From Bos javanicus (lineage: Eukaryota; Chordata; Mammalia; Artiodactyla; Bovidae), in the NCBI RefSeq assembly GCF_032452875.1, contig NC_083880.1, positions 52,588,829 through 52,652,828 of the forward strand: a stretch of DNA of 64,000 bases, given 5' to 3'. The translations under genes and the position numbers were made by a program. Below, one piece after another: positions 45,590-56,979 of this stretch (position 1 is its first letter; every line of letters starts with the position of its first letter). The notes beneath the pieces were generated by a model, which saw only the letters and a list, made by a program, of their open reading frames with translations, searched no databases and had not been told where the DNA came from.

Positions 45590-47570
45590 CATAGCTTCCC
45601 TACTTTCTTTTGGTTAATTTTTCATGGTGTATTTTCTGCCATTCTTTACTTGCAGCTTATGTATATCATATTTAAAGTGAGTTTCTTATAGACTGCATGT
45701 ACTTGGATCATCTTTTAAATCCAGTCTGCCAATCTCTGTCTTTTAATTGATATATTTAGACCACTAACATAATTATTTAGATGTTACAGTTTAAATACAA
45801 CATTTTATTTCTTGTTTTCTGTTTTTCATTTCTACTTGCCTTCTTCCCTGTCTTCCTGAACATTTTTTTAGAATTCAATTTTGTTTAACCTGCAGTGTTT
45901 TTTAGTATATCAATTTGTATAGCCTTTTCAATAGTTGCTCTAGGCATTACTATGTGTCGACCTATATCTGTCGTCCATCTATCTGTTATCTACCTATCTA
46001 TATGTATTATCAAAACTTATGGATTCATTTTACTAGCTAGAGTGAAGTGTAGAGCCTTATTTCTCTTTATGTCACTTTATCCTACTCATTTATAATGGTC
46101 TTAACTATTTTCTCTGCATTTTTGAGAATCACATTAGGTGGTGTTTTCATTTTTGCTTCAACTTTCAAACATAATTTTAAAAATCAAGAGGAGAAGGAAA
46201 AAACATGGTATTTCCCAAGATTTTCTCTCTTACCATGTTCTTCCTTCATGATGTTCCAAGATGCCTTCTTTTATCATATCCTTTATTTTTAGAGAACTTT
46301 TTTTAGTTATACTTTAGGGTATACCTGGTAACAGATTCTTCTAGTTTTCCTTCATCTGAGAATGTCTTGATTTTTCATTTATTCTTGAAGGATGTTTCTG
46401 CTGGATATAGAATTCTGGACTGACAATTCTTTTCACTTAGTACTTCTGTTCTCCATGGTTTCTGATGAGAAATATGCTGTCTTTCTATTTTTTTTTTTTT
46501 TTTCTTTAGTAATGCATTGCTTCTCTCAGACTCTTAAAAGTATTCAGAAGTTTGACCATGATGTGTATTAGCATGGATTACTTTGGATTTATCTTACTGG
46601 GGTTTTGTTTAACTTCTTGAATACTTAAGTTTTGTCAAATTTGAAAATTTTTCAGTCCTTATATATTTGAAGACTTTTTTTCCAGCCCCACTCTATGTTC
46701 TGACAACTCCTTTTTTTCTTTCATATCTAGGGATTTGGAGGAGACACCAAGGTTAGATTTTTTAAAAATAATCCTACATGTCCCTGAGGCTCTATTCACT
46801 TTCCCTCCAGGCTGTTTTCTTGCTATTGTTCAGATTGAGTGATCTGTCTTGTTCTATCTTCACTGATAATCTACTCAGTTTTCTCCATTCTGCTGTTGAG
46901 CCCATTCAAAAATTTTTAGTTACTATATTTTTTATTTCTAAAATTTCCAGTTCCTCTCTTTTATATCTTCTATTCATTTTCTGAGACTATTTCTTTATTT
47001 GTTTTGTGTGTTCATAACTGCTCAGTGAAACATTTTTATGATGATTTCTTTAAAATCTTTGTCAGATAACCCTAACATCTATATAATCTTGATGTTAGCA
47101 TCTGTTGATTACCTTTTATCATTCAGTTAGAGATCTTTCTGGTTCTTGGTATGATGATTGAGTTTTCAATTGAAGCCTAGACATTTGGGATTTTTTGTTA
47201 TGCGAGTCTGGATCTTACTTAAATCTTGTGTTTTAGCAGGCCTCTTCTGACACTGCTTCAGTAGGTGAAGGGGGATGCTGCCCAGTTACTTCTAGGTAGA
47301 AGTCCAGATTACTCACTTGGCCTCCTTTGACACCTGGAACTGGGCTGGAGCTCCTTGTTACTGGTGAGTCAGGATGGGAGTTCAGGCTTCCACAAGCCTT
47401 CTACTCATACCTTCCTGGCTTGAAGGTATAATTTGTTACTGCCTGGTTGCGGTGAAAGTTCATGCTCCCTGTGTGGTCTCCACTGACACCACAGGGAGAG
47501 GGAGAGCTTGCTACTACAGTGGATATGAATGTCCCTGCTCCTCACTTGGCTTTCTCTGATAATTTATTGA
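45590..47570 (-). repeat. Old L1M LINE
   Basis: Reverse L1 words occur along the stretch: 'agtgagtttcttatagactgcatg', 'cttcatctgagaatgtcttgatttttc', 'gaaggatgtttctgctggatatagaattctgg' and 'ccatggtttctgatgagaaat'. A T tract is at 46489-46503. No usable frame remains. Confidence 0.65.
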
Positions 47571-48224
47571 TAAGGGTGTTGGGATATCATGTTAAATCCT
47601 GGCAACAGAGGAAATATTGACTTGACTTTTGCTGCCAGGAGTGGGGCTAGAGATGTTTTTTATTTATGGTGTTTGGTTGGAGAAGGATTGTTTTCATTGC
47701 TAAGTATTCTGTCTTTTCTGGTCCTTTGGCTAGAAACAGCAGACTTTTCTTGAGGTGTTTTTGTGAGTATCTGTCCATATTTGGGGGCTGCCAGCTTCTC
47801 CAATATTCCCAGTATCCAGTTTGGATACATAGACAAAAAGGAAACCTAGAACTTGATGCCCTGTCATCCATTTGACCCTGAGGTCCTTAGCCAGTCTGCT
47901 TTCTTCTCTCCACCTTTCTGAGTCTCTTATGTTTGCTTTACACATACTGTCTGGGGTTTCAGTTGTACTTCATGGGAAGACTATGGAGAAGTATGCCTAT
48001 TGCGTCTTTTTGGAAGTGGAATTCTTCAGATCTCTCTGAAGAGAGCGAGCACTTTGGCTAATTTTCTAGCACATTGGGTTTCTGACAAAGCTGAGTGACA
48101 CACCTAATTAATTCTATGATTAAAGCAAACATCCCAGACTCAAGGGCACAAGAAACTCATTTACCAACATCATCAGCCTGCCTTGTGCCATTATTGATGT
48201 GCATCACTAGTGAAGTCTCCTCTG

Positions 48225-48500
48225 ATTCACTTTTGTTCCCCATCCTCATTTCTCAGGGTTTAGCACAGTGTCTGGCACAAGATGTTCAACCATTAATAAT
48301 AGCAATAACTACTATCTATTAATTGTACATTACATGCTGGGCCCTTAAATAAATATTTTGAATTTGTCAAAATAACTCTGAAGGTAGATAATATTATTCC
48401 TAATTTACAAAAAAGGCTGTGAGGCTCAGAAAGTTTAAGGGAAGGAAGCCAGCCTGAGGGGGATTGAATAGCTAGTCAAATCACCCAGATATGGTAGAAG
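48225..48500 (+). repeat. L2/MIR composite fragment
   Basis: 'gggtttagcacagtgtctggcaca' is L2/MIR-like. It is followed by 'taatttacaaaaaaggctgtgaggctcagaaagtttaagg', a MIR 3' pattern. Confidence 0.55.
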
Positions 48501-48774
48501 TGTGAATGCAGGCTTGCCCCAGTTCACTGCTGCTGCTTTTTATCCCTTACCACCCTTCTTCAATTGTCTACAACAAGTATGCCAAAGTCAGCCAGCTGCC
48601 TGAGTCGGCCAGAGACTGGGGTCCCCACACCATTGCTTCTAAAAAAAGATGTAGTCTGGGGATGCTATCTGCAGATCTGCAGTTGAAGACTTTATGCCAG
48701 AAGAGGAAATCATACAGGAGGCAAAGGGTGTATTCTAGAATGTCTAGGAATTCTAGAGAGGCAATTATAATTTA

Positions 48775-48990
48775 AGAGTGCAAGTTCTGGAGCCAGAATT
48801 CCTTAGTTCAAATTCTGGCCAGGCCTCTAAACTCACTGTGTGGCCTGGAAAAATTATTAGATTGCTCTGTGTCTCAGTTTGCCATCAGTAAAATGGGGAC
48901 AATAACAATAGTATCTACATCAGAGGGTGATTAGGAAGATTAAATGAATTTTTACACATCCAGGCTCAGAACAATATCTGGCACATAGGG
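48775..48990 (+). repeat. MIR SINE
   Basis: Well-preserved order: 'ctggagccagaattccttagttcaaattctgg', 'gtgtctcagtttgcc', 'gtaaaatggggacaataac' and 'gattaaatgaa'. Confidence 0.85.
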
Positions 48991-48999
48991 AGCATGCAG

Positions 49000-49732
49000 C
49001 AAATGTTGGCAAAATATAACAAAGAAAGAAATTAAAAGATGAATAAGACACAGCTTTGCAAACTAGAGCAGCCAGTCAAGTGAGGGATAGGGCCTTAAGG
49101 CTCAGAGAAGTGGTAACTAACTCAGCCTGAATGCAGGTAGGATCAGTAGGGACTTCCCTGCAGAGGCAACACTTGGCCTGAGTCTCAAAAGGTAGGACCT
49201 AGCCAGGTGGGCAAGGCAGAGGCATTACTGGAGCTGAGACCCAGAGGCTGGAGAGCCTGAGACTTGAGTCTGGGATAGGGAGCCTTGCAAGAGGGAAGAG
49301 GAAGGCGGGCAGGCTGGAGGGAAGAGATCACTATTGTCAGGAGGACTTGCTCCAGTGGGAGAGATGAGAGTCCTTTCAGCTTCTCGGGCCTTAGCCACTT
49401 CCCACACTGACCACGAGCAGGAACTCTGCCCCCAGGCCTGGAGGAGATACAGACTTCTCCTCTGGGCAGCTCAGGGATGTTCATGGTCCCTGAGAGTTCC
49501 AGTCAGCTGGCTATCTCATTTCCATAAACAGCAAGGTTGCTCTTTTTCCACTGTTAATAAAAGATGTGTCCCAGTGACACTTGAGTGGGGATGAGGTTCT
49601 GTTAGAGAGACAGATGGAAGGAGGAAGAACTTGGCCCTGGGGGAGCAGGAAGAAGAGACTCAGAAAAAGGGAGCTGGCAAGGCAGACAGCCCACTGCCTG
49701 AAGCTGTACCTACCGCTTAAACTGTTGCTACC
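49000..49732. other. TMC2 intron, moderately GC-rich, unassigned
   Basis: No repeat or coding sequence recognised. The open frames on both strands (49185-49594) have no homology that I know. Confidence 0.5.
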
Positions 49733-49743
49733 TGTGACTACCT

Positions 49744-50015
49744 GCTGCAGCTGCTAAGTCGCTTCAGACGTGTCTGACTCTGTGCGACCCCATAGACGGC
49801 AGCCCACCAGGCTCCCCCGTCCCTGGGATTCTCCAGGCAGAACACTGGTGTGGGTTGCCATTTCCTTCTCCAATGCATGAAAGTGAAAAGTGAAAGTGAA
49901 GTTGCTCAGTTGTGTCCGACTCTTAGCGACGCCATGGACTGCAGCCTACCAGGCTCCTCTGTCCATGGGATTTCCTAGGCAAGAGTACTGGAGTGGGTTG
50001 CCATTGCCTTCTCTG
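49744..50015 (-). mobile_element. Bov-A2 SINE (dimer)
   Basis: Two reverse BovA units with the AAGTGAAAAGTGAAAGTG linker. A perfect 11-bp duplication, TGTGACTACCT, is at 49733-49743 and 50016-50026. Confidence 0.95.
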
Positions 50016-50251
50016 TGTGACTACCTAAGTTTAAATAAGTTAAAATAAAACATAAATTCAGTTTCTCAGTTGCGCTATTTTCTAAGTGCTTACTAGCTAC
50101 ATGTGACTGGTGGCTACTCTATTGGCACAGAGTTAGAACATTTCCATTATCTCAGAAAGTTCTGTTGGTCAGCACTGGCCTGGAGGCACTGCGGGGAGGC
50201 ATTTCTTCCAGCAACTGACTTTGAGAGAAGGTAATATTCTCAGGGCAGTGG

Positions 50252-50460
50252 CGGGTGTGTTCGGTTGCTCAGTCATGTTCGACTCTTTGTAACCCCATGG
50301 ACTGCCAGGCTCCTCTGTCCATGTCATTTTTCAGACAAGAATACTGGAGTGGGTTGCCATATCCCCTTCCAGGGGATCTCCTGACCCAGGGATAGAACCC
50401 ACATCTCCTGCATTGGCAGGCAGATTCTTTATCATGGCACCACCTGGGGAGCCCTCAACA
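50252..50460 (-). mobile_element. Bov-tA SINE
   Basis: A reverse copy from 'ggttgctcagtcatgttcgactc' to 'cacctggggagccc'. CAGTGG at 50246-50251 and 50461-50466 may be the target duplication. Confidence 0.9.
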
Positions 50461-50466
50461 CAGTGG

Positions 50467-51110
50467 AGTAAGCTCTATTTACCAGATTACTTGTCAGGGC
50501 CGGACCCCATTTGCACAGCCAACATCCTTGCTGTGCCTTGGAGACACAAACAGAGAGGCTGAAGGTCAAAATACGGCTGCCAAATTGTTCTGTGATAAAG
50601 GGTGAGCCATTTGAGCAATGAGGAAACTCAGGTGTGAGAAGAGCTGAGAAAAATAATAGCTTTATATAGAGGGAACGAGGAAGGGAGTCACCCAATCTTA
50701 TGGCAGAAAGATTGAGGCAGGACTTGGGGGAAGACAGTAAAATCAGATTATAGTTTTCTAGTAGAAACATCCTGCTCTTCTTTCAAAACTGCAGCAGAGA
50801 CTGAAGAGCCATAAAATGAGTGATGAGCTGGCCGGTCATATGGAAACCAGGGAAGCAGCTGAGCTGAAAATAGAATTCAGGGGCATGGGCACGAGGCCAG
50901 GCAATATTTATGGAGCGTCACTGCAAGCTTGGCCCCATGTTAGGCCTCCGGGACACAAGTGTAGCTAAGACAGCCCATCCCCCTGTTCTCCACACTGCAA
51001 GGGTGAGTGTGTGACAAGGGGAGAGATTCTGGTGCTTAGAGAACACAAGAGAGGTAGGAACTTGTTGAGGCGGGGGATCATAATTGCCCCCCACCCCACC
51101 ACCACCACCA
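50467..51110. other. TMC2 intron, unassigned
   Basis: Nothing recognised apart from a CCACC run near 51091-51109. Confidence 0.5.
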
Positions 51111-51121
51111 AGGAAGGCATG

Positions 51122-51340
51122 GGCTTCCCTGGTGGCTCAGATGGTAAAGAATCTGCCTGCAATGAGGGAGACCCAGGTTCGATCCCTGGGTCAGGAAGAT
51201 CCCCTGGAGGAGGGAATGGCAACCCACTCCAGTATTCTTGCCTGGAGAATTCCATGGACAGAGGAGCCTGGCAGGCTACAGTCCATTGGGTCTCAAAGAG
51301 TTGGACATGACTGAGCAATTAACACACACACACATACAAA
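51122..51340 (+). mobile_element. Bov-tA SINE
   Basis: Full sense copy with the tRNA-like head and a (CA)n tail. A perfect 9-bp duplication, GAAGGCATG, is at 51113-51121 and 51341-51349. It sits about 330 bp from exon w2. Confidence 0.95.
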
Positions 51341-51673
51341 GAAGGCATGTCTGTTTAGTTGTGAGGGAAGCGCAGAAGCCACCAGATGGGGTGGGGTGTG
51401 AGACAAAGGGGTGACGAGGCAGTGGAGGCAGGGTGTAGCCCAAGGGCCATGATCCTCCTTGTCTCCTACTAGGCCTGGCTCGGTGCTAACCAACAGCAGG
51501 GCCAGTGGCCAGTCATGTGCTGGGGACAGGGGGACCGAAGCAGGGTGGAAGGGTGAACCCCCATTCTTGTTGAGCTCTTTTAGGTGGAGAGGAGAGGAGA
51601 AGGGATTCCCAAGCCCATTAGAGGAGCTGAGCCTTCTCAACTGGGAGAGCCCTGGCCAACTGCCACCCCTCAC

Positions 51674-51826
51674 CTGAGCTCTGCCAGCTTCCTCGCCATG
51701 GGCCAGGGCTTGCTCCGCATGCTGGCGATCAGCTTCTTCTTATCTTCCACCTGCTCCAAGATACGGGCCAGTTCCTCCTCAGACAGAGACTCCCCACTGG
51801 AGGTGCTGGAGGCCACGGAGGATGAC
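51674..51826 (-). CDS. TMC2: TMC2 coding exon w2: N-terminal helical region
   Basis: This exon is 153 bp: 1 base completing Arg, 50 codons, then AG of the next split Arg. The acceptor AG is at 51827-51828 and the donor GT at 51672-51673. It encodes a Ser-rich stretch followed by an acidic then basic helix (SLSEEELARILEQVEDKKKL) and the conserved RSKPWPMA motif. In TMC1 the corresponding N-terminal segment is reported to bind the calcium- and integrin-binding protein CIB2, so the same role is inferred here. The antisense strand also carries an open frame of similar length, which is a shadow. Confidence 0.96.
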
Positions 51827-51829
51827 CTG

Positions 51830-52570
51830 GAGCAGAGGCGGGGTGGAGTGGAGGAGAGTGGGGAGGAGGGCGGGGTCCTCGGGGATTCTGTGGGATGCAA
51901 GGAGCCCCACAGAATGCTGAGATGCTCCCAGCTGCCACCTTGCACAGGCCTGCCCTGCTCAGAACCCTCTGTGACTTCACCCATCTGGCAGAGGAGGCCA
52001 CTACTCTTCCTGCAGCCTGGAGTGCCTTGAGGGCTGCATCTCCAAACTCCATGCCTCTGAATCCTACCCACACAGACATCCTCACTTGCGTAGGGTTGCC
52101 CAATGGAAACGTATCATAATTTTAAACTTTCTAGTGGCTATATTATAAAATAACATGAATATATTATTAATAATTTTAATAATACACTTCATTTAACCCA
52201 ATATATTAAAATTTTATAGTTTAAACATATAATCAGTGAAAAAATTATTAATGAGACAATTTACATCCTTTTTGTTCTGTCTTCAAAATCCAGTGTTCAC
52301 CTTGTACTCACTGTCAATTCAGACATGAAATTTTCATTGAACATATTTAATCTGTATTTGGATTTCATAAAATTTAGTTGAAAGAGTAGATTCACATATT
52401 TAAATTGTTTTAGACATACTTAGAACTTTTCTCATAAATGAATCAAGTGATAGAATATCATTTTCCTTTGATGTTCACATCTGCACTGATGAAACTGTCT
52501 TTTTTTGAGGGAAGAAATGCTTTGGTTTCAAAATTAAATCAACCTCAAAACTACATCTGTCCAAGTAAAT
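51830..52570. other. TMC2 intron upstream of w2
   Basis: GC-rich up to about 52090, then AT-rich (about 52120-52420). No gene. The open frames at 51895-52119 and nearby are shadows or chance. Confidence 0.5.
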
Positions 52571-52583
52571 TTACTAATTCTTG

Positions 52584-52805
52584 GTGTGTGTGTGTGTGTG
52601 CGTGCGTGTGTGCATTCAGTGCGTCCAACTCTTTACAACCCTTTGGACTGTAGCCCACCAGGCTCCCCTGTCCATGGGATTTTTCAGGCAAGAATACAGG
52701 AGTGGGTTGCCATTTCCTCCTCCAGGGGATCTTCCTGACCCAGAATTGAACCTGTATCGCCTGCATTTCAGAAGGTTTCTTTACCTGCTGAGCCATTGGG
52801 CAAGG
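52584..52805 (-). mobile_element. Bov-tA SINE
   Basis: A reverse copy with a (GT)n/(GC) tail at 52584-52612. A perfect 10-bp duplication, CTAATTCTTG, is at 52574-52583 and 52806-52815. Confidence 0.95.
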
Positions 52806-52815
52806 CTAATTCTTG

Positions 52816-53559
52816 TTTTAACTCAGTAGTATTAACATCAGATTAAAGTTAAATTGAATTAAAAGTTCAGTTCCTCAGTTGTAGCAGCCACATTTCAAAT
52901 GCCCAACATGTGGCTAGTGACTGCTGTATGGGACAGCACAGCTGCAGAACCCTTCCAGCTGGAGGGTGTGAGGACCCTCACCATCTGACAAAGACTGTGC
53001 GCTCAGTTGCCACAAAATCCAAGTTCTTGTCTGTGTGGCTCACAGCCTCCTTCACTCATAAAAACAGTGACTCTCAGCTGAGTTGGCAGCAACTGACAGA
53101 GGGTAAGGGAGGGGCTGGAGAAGGGTTCTCCTGGGCAGCCTGCTTAGCAAGTCATAATTGGAAATATCAGGATGTGGACTTGGGTTACCATGGGCTTTAG
53201 AGACCAGTTTGCAGCAGACTCTGTGAGTTTAGCTTCTGATCAACTCCTGAGGAGCAAGGAGCGGTCATAGGAATGAGGTGGAGAGGAGGGACCCTAGCTC
53301 TTGAATGCTAGGAAGCCTAGAGCACAGGGGCTTTCTGCCATGCCTCACGCACACCCCAGGACATCTGCCCTTGAGTTTCTGTATAAGGTGTTCCCTCAGT
53401 TTGGGTGGTGGTGGAGGTGCGACATTCAGTCACTGTTCAAATTCCATCTGGTCTTCCAAGTCTTACTGAAATGTTTACCTTCTCCATAGAGGAACCCCAG
53501 CCTCCCAGCAGTACACTCTTCATCAAATCCTTTCTGGTATACATATTGCTTTCTCTTTT
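52816..53559. other. TMC2 intron, unassigned
   Basis: It may contain a diverged L2 fragment near 53360-53500, at low confidence. No gene. Confidence 0.4.
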
Positions 53560-53569
53560 GTGCTATGAT

Positions 53570-53768
53570 GATGGCTCAGACCGTAAAGAATCTGCCTGAA
53601 ATATGCAGGAGACCCAGGTTTGAATGCTGGATCTGGAAGATCCCCTGGAGAAGGGAATGACTGCCCACTCCAGTATTCTTGCCTGGAGAAGTCCATGGAC
53701 AGAGGAGCCTGGTGGGTTACAGTCCATGGGGTCTCAAAGAGTCGGACACAGCTGAGCAATTAACACTC
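53570..53768 (+). mobile_element. Bov-tA SINE
   Basis: A sense copy with a perfect 10-bp duplication, GTGCTATGAT, at 53560-53569 and 53769-53778. Confidence 0.95.
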
Positions 53769-53929
53769 GTGCTATGATAGCTGATAACCCTGTCTTATTT
53801 CCCATGTCAGACTGTCAGCCTCTGGGGAAGAAGGCTGGATATTTTTCATCTCTATGCCCTGCTATGGCATGAAGCTGAAAATTGCACAATTGAGTCCTTA
53901 TCCCTTACTTTGCATCTGTCTTCCAGACA

Positions 53930-54300
53930 GGAGACTTCCCTGGTGGCTCAGATGGCAAAAGCCTCTGCCTACAATGCAGGAGATCTGGGTTCGATTCCTG
54001 GGTTGGGAAGATCCCCTGGAGAAGGAAATGGCAACCCAATCCAGTATTCTTGCCTGGAAAATTCCATGGACAGAGGAGGCTGGTAGGCTACAGTCCATGG
54101 GGTTGCAAAGAGTCCGACACGACTGGGTGACTTCACTTTCACTTTTCACTTTCATGCATTGGAGAAGGAAATGGCAACCCACTCCAGTGTTCTTGCCTGG
54201 AGAATCCCAGGGACGGGGGAGCCTGGTGGGCTGCCATCTATGGGGTCACACAGAGTTGGACATGACTGAAGTGACTTAGCAGCAGCAGCAGCAGGGACAA
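53930..54300 (+). mobile_element. Bov-tA plus BovA dimeric SINE with (CAG)n tail
   Basis: A tRNA-like head, one BovA unit, the TTCACTTTCACTTTTCACTT linker and a second BovA unit end in an AGCAGCAGCAGCAG tail. CCAGACA at 53923-53929 and 54301-54307 is the target duplication. Confidence 0.93.
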
Positions 54301-55312
54301 CCAGACAATAAACAAAAGCCCTAAGGGAGCCAGGAATGGCTGGTAGGGGTGATGGAAGAAATCAGTGGCCCCTTTTGAGGGCCTTAATTTCCCCTCTGTA
54401 AAGTTGGAGATGTACAGTGGAACACCTGAGTGAGAGTGTGGGCAAATAAGGTTTATTAGAAATGGGTGGAAGGAGTATCAACTCTTTGCCATAATCCTAG
54501 TATCTGTTTCCAAAGCCTCTTCACCCATTATCAATGGGGATTCTTAAAACATCCTCAGAAGTGATGCAAAGTAAAGTGGAAGAGGGAGGCAAAGAGAGGG
54601 AGATGGTTCATCAAAATTGGTAGCAAAAAAATGAAACTAAAATCCCAACCTGTTGATTCCATACACCGACTCTATCAATTAACCCCCCGTGTGCCAATGC
54701 TAATAGAACAAAGGAAATACAGCAAATAAACCCCCTAATCCTGGAATTTCAGAGCTGATGGGACTCTTGAAGTTCTTCTAGATCAAAACCATATTTCACA
54801 GAAGAGGATGCAGGTCAGGTTGGGAAACGGCATGCTTAAGCCCTCTTATGACTCCTAAATTCAATTTTAATTTTTAATTTCCAATTTTAACTAGAAATTT
54901 AAAAATTTTAATTTTTAATAATTAATTTTAGATTTCTCTCAGCTCCTCTTCAAGAGCTGTAGTGAGTCACCACTACAGCTGAAATTCAGGAGATTTGGGA
55001 TCTTGTCCCACCATGCCGCTGTGTCACCTCCCCATTCACAGCCTCCGCTTGCACCTGCCCTACTGGAGGGGTTGGGACAACAGTGCGCAGGGCCACTCCA
55101 CCTGGGATGAGTGTGATCCTCATCCAGGTTGGCCCCAGCGGTGAGCCGGGCAGGGACGAAGGTAGAGGCAGAGGGAGGCTGGAGAGAGCAAGGGCCGTCC
55201 ATTCGTGGGAGGGGGTAGGGAGGATGGCACCTGACCCTTACAAGGGAGGGAGCAGGGCTGGCAGGAGGGAGAGGGCGCATTGAAACGCGCCTGAAGTCGG
55301 GTCACAACACAC
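54301..55312. other. TMC2 intron between w1 and w2, right part
   Basis: No gene. An AT-rich patch of AATTTTAATTTTTAAT type words is at 54855-54930, then GC-rich sequence approaching w1. Confidence 0.5.
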
Positions 55313-55628
55313 CTGTGTTTCTTCAGCTGCTTCCACATCTCTTCCTTCCTCCGGACCTCCTTTTCCTTCTTTGAAGGAGCTCTCTGCTCCCTGAGGGAAG
55401 CCCTCCCATCCTTCCTCCTCCCTCGGCAGGTCTTCTCTGCTGACCCCCGCTCCCGGTCCCCCAGCAGCTCCCGGCGTCCCCTGCGCTCTGCCTGCTTCCT
55501 CCGAGGAGACCCGGACCCTGGGCTGCCCCCGGCCCGCTCCTTCTGGCCTGGCTGGGCTCTGCGCGGAACTGGCGCCTTCTCGGCTCTATGAGGCCGCTTC
55601 ATCGAGGGGCTCCTCCTGGACCTGTCAC
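55313..55628 (-). CDS. TMC2: TMC2 coding exon w1: charged cytosolic N-terminus
   Basis: This exon is 316 bp. The acceptor AG is at 55629-55630 and the donor GT at 55311-55312. Two bases finish a Gly codon, 104 codons follow, then AG of a split Arg codon. The product is extremely rich in Arg, Lys, Glu and Gly/Ser/Pro (for example QKERAGGSP and GSPRRKQ), a low-complexity cytosolic tail with no membrane segment. The open frame continues below 55313, but that is read-through into the intron. The exon is GC-rich and the least conserved part of the gene. An in-frame ATG near 55602 is not taken as the start, because eight residues before it (DRSRRSPS) align with the TMC2 N-terminus and are preceded by a good acceptor. 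The true start lies in an upstream exon. Confidence 0.9.
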
Positions 55629-55699
55629 CTGCAAGGGCAGAGAATAAGTAGTTCTGGCCTCAGGGGCCTCCTCCCCAGGAAAGTGCCCCCAGCAGTGAG

Positions 55700-55880
55700 A
55701 AGTCGGTGGTCCAGTGGCTACGACTCCTCCTTACAACCAGGAAGCCCGGTTGGATCCTTGGTCAGGGAACTAGATCTCACCTGTCACACTAAGAGTTAGC
55801 ATGGCAACTAAAAGATCTTTCAGCCCACAACTAAGACCTGGTGCAGCCAAAATAAATAAATATGTTTTTTAAAAATAGAT
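55700..55880 (+). mobile_element. CHR-type SINE
   Basis: Diverged head ('ggtggtccagtggctacgactcc', 'tccttggtcagggaactagatc') and a 'gcagccaaaataaataaat' tail. Confidence 0.75.
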
Positions 55881-56289
55881 GCTTCCTGGAGCTTACTGGC
55901 TCCAAAGGCTCTTTCAGATAAAGCCTCTGGTCTGAGGTGAGAGCTAAGGTCTCTCTCCCTGAGCAGCAGGCACTCCCACACTCTCATCTAAACCTCAGCT
56001 AAAGACCCAGGCCTTCCTCTGCTTGGGGTGCGGTCCACTGGGGTCACAGCTGAGTCCTCTGCTTCTGCCCAGGACCAAGGCCAAGCATGGGCCTCTGTTT
56101 GGTAAGGCTGGACCACTGGCCTGCTGGCTCCACTCTCCAGGGGCTGTCCCCTTATGTGTCCTGCCTGGCATGAGAGACAGGGCAGGTGCCAGAGCCTATC
56201 CTGCTCCTCAGCACTGCCCCAACCTTGATGCTGTTATTTTATTTTTTGATGCTGTTATTTTAAACTACTACTTTATAACACCGGCAAAA

Positions 56290-56525
56290 GGCTCTTGCTT
56301 GGAAAATCCCATGGACGGAGGAGCCTGTTAGGCTGCAATCCATGGGGTCGCTAAGAGTTGGACACGACTGAGCGACTTCACTTTCACTTTTCACTTTCAT
56401 GCATTGGAGAAGGAAATGGCAACCCACTCCAGTGTTCTTGCCTGGAGAATCCCAGGGACGGGGAGCCTGGTGGGCTGCCGTCTATGGGGTCGCACAGAGT
56501 CGGACACGACTGAAGTGACTTAGCA
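56290..56525 (+). mobile_element. Bov-A2 SINE
   Basis: Two BovA units joined by the TTCACTTTCACTTTTCACTT linker. Just left, 'ttgatgctgttatttta' is duplicated in tandem (about 56224-56263). Confidence 0.93.
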
Positions 56526-56659
56526 TAAACAGAATCTGCTCTACAGTGTGATCTTTCTGCAACAGCTTGCCCAACTCCTTGTTTAAGAACAACTATCCTA
56601 TCTGGGCATTTACAACATTAAACACAGGAAAAATTGTAATTAGATTCTAGTATTAATAA

Positions 56660-56810
56660 GCAGCCTCTCCATCACTTACTAGCAGGATGTCTGAGCCAGT
56701 CACTTAACCTCTCTGGGCCTCAGCTCATCTCTAACATGGGGATGTTACCTCTCCAACAGCTTGTTAATGAACATGACACAGTGACTGACATCTGAGAACA
56801 GGCATCATTA
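56660..56810 (+). repeat. MIR SINE
   Basis: 'gtctgagccagtcacttaacctctctgggcctcagctcatc' and 'acatggggatgttacctc'. Confidence 0.8.
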
Positions 56811-56859
56811 CTCTGATACTCTTATCCAGAAATAAGATCTTCTTACTTGTAAAAAGAAC

Positions 56860-56978
56860 ACAGGTTTGGAGCTAGGCCAGTCTGCATGAAAATATCAGTT
56901 CTATCTTGTACTTATCTCTGTGACCACAGATACACTACTTAGTTTTATCGCACCTCAGTTTTCTCACCTGTAAAACGG
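56860..56978 (+). repeat. MIR SINE, truncated by a Bov-A2
   Basis: 'aggtttggagctaggccag' to 'cctcagttttctcacctgtaaaac', where the Bov-A2 begins. Confidence 0.75.
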
Positions 56979-56979
56979 C

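Larger units (their letters stand above)
100..55628 (-). other. TMC2: TMC2 gene body, 5' and 3' incomplete in window (12 coding exons)
   Basis: Twelve minus-strand exons translate to one continuous protein that I recognise as TMC2. All internal boundaries are AG/GT, and the phases join exactly: the codons split between exons rebuild Arg, Arg, Ser and Ser as expected. The sum is about 595 codons against roughly 900 for mammalian TMC2. TMC2 and its paralogue TMC1 form the ion-conducting pore of the inner-ear mechanotransduction complex with TMIE, CIB2/3, LHFPL5 and protocadherin-15. Intron lengths in transcript order are about 3.5, 13.9, 6.7, 0.34, 9.3, 3.8, 2.5, 4.9, 5.1, 1.4 and 2.2 kb. TMC2 rather than TMC1 is chosen because the N-terminal and loop sequences match TMC2 as I remember it. 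No inactivating change is visible. Confidence 0.96.

Noticed and set aside
51122..51200. tRNA-like sequence with an A/B-box 'ggttcgatccc' motif
   Set aside because: This is the tRNA-derived head of a Bov-tA SINE. The same applies to the other Bov-tA and CHR copies. There is no true tRNA gene structure.
53854..54279. 141-codon plus-strand ORF
   Set aside because: It is a translated Bov-tA/BovA SINE. The GGSDGKESAC and WRIPWTEEPG type peptides recur wherever these SINEs occur.
55313..55650. GC-rich patch as a CpG-island promoter
   Set aside because: It coincides with exon w1, which has a clear acceptor and upstream homologous residues, so transcription must start farther upstream.
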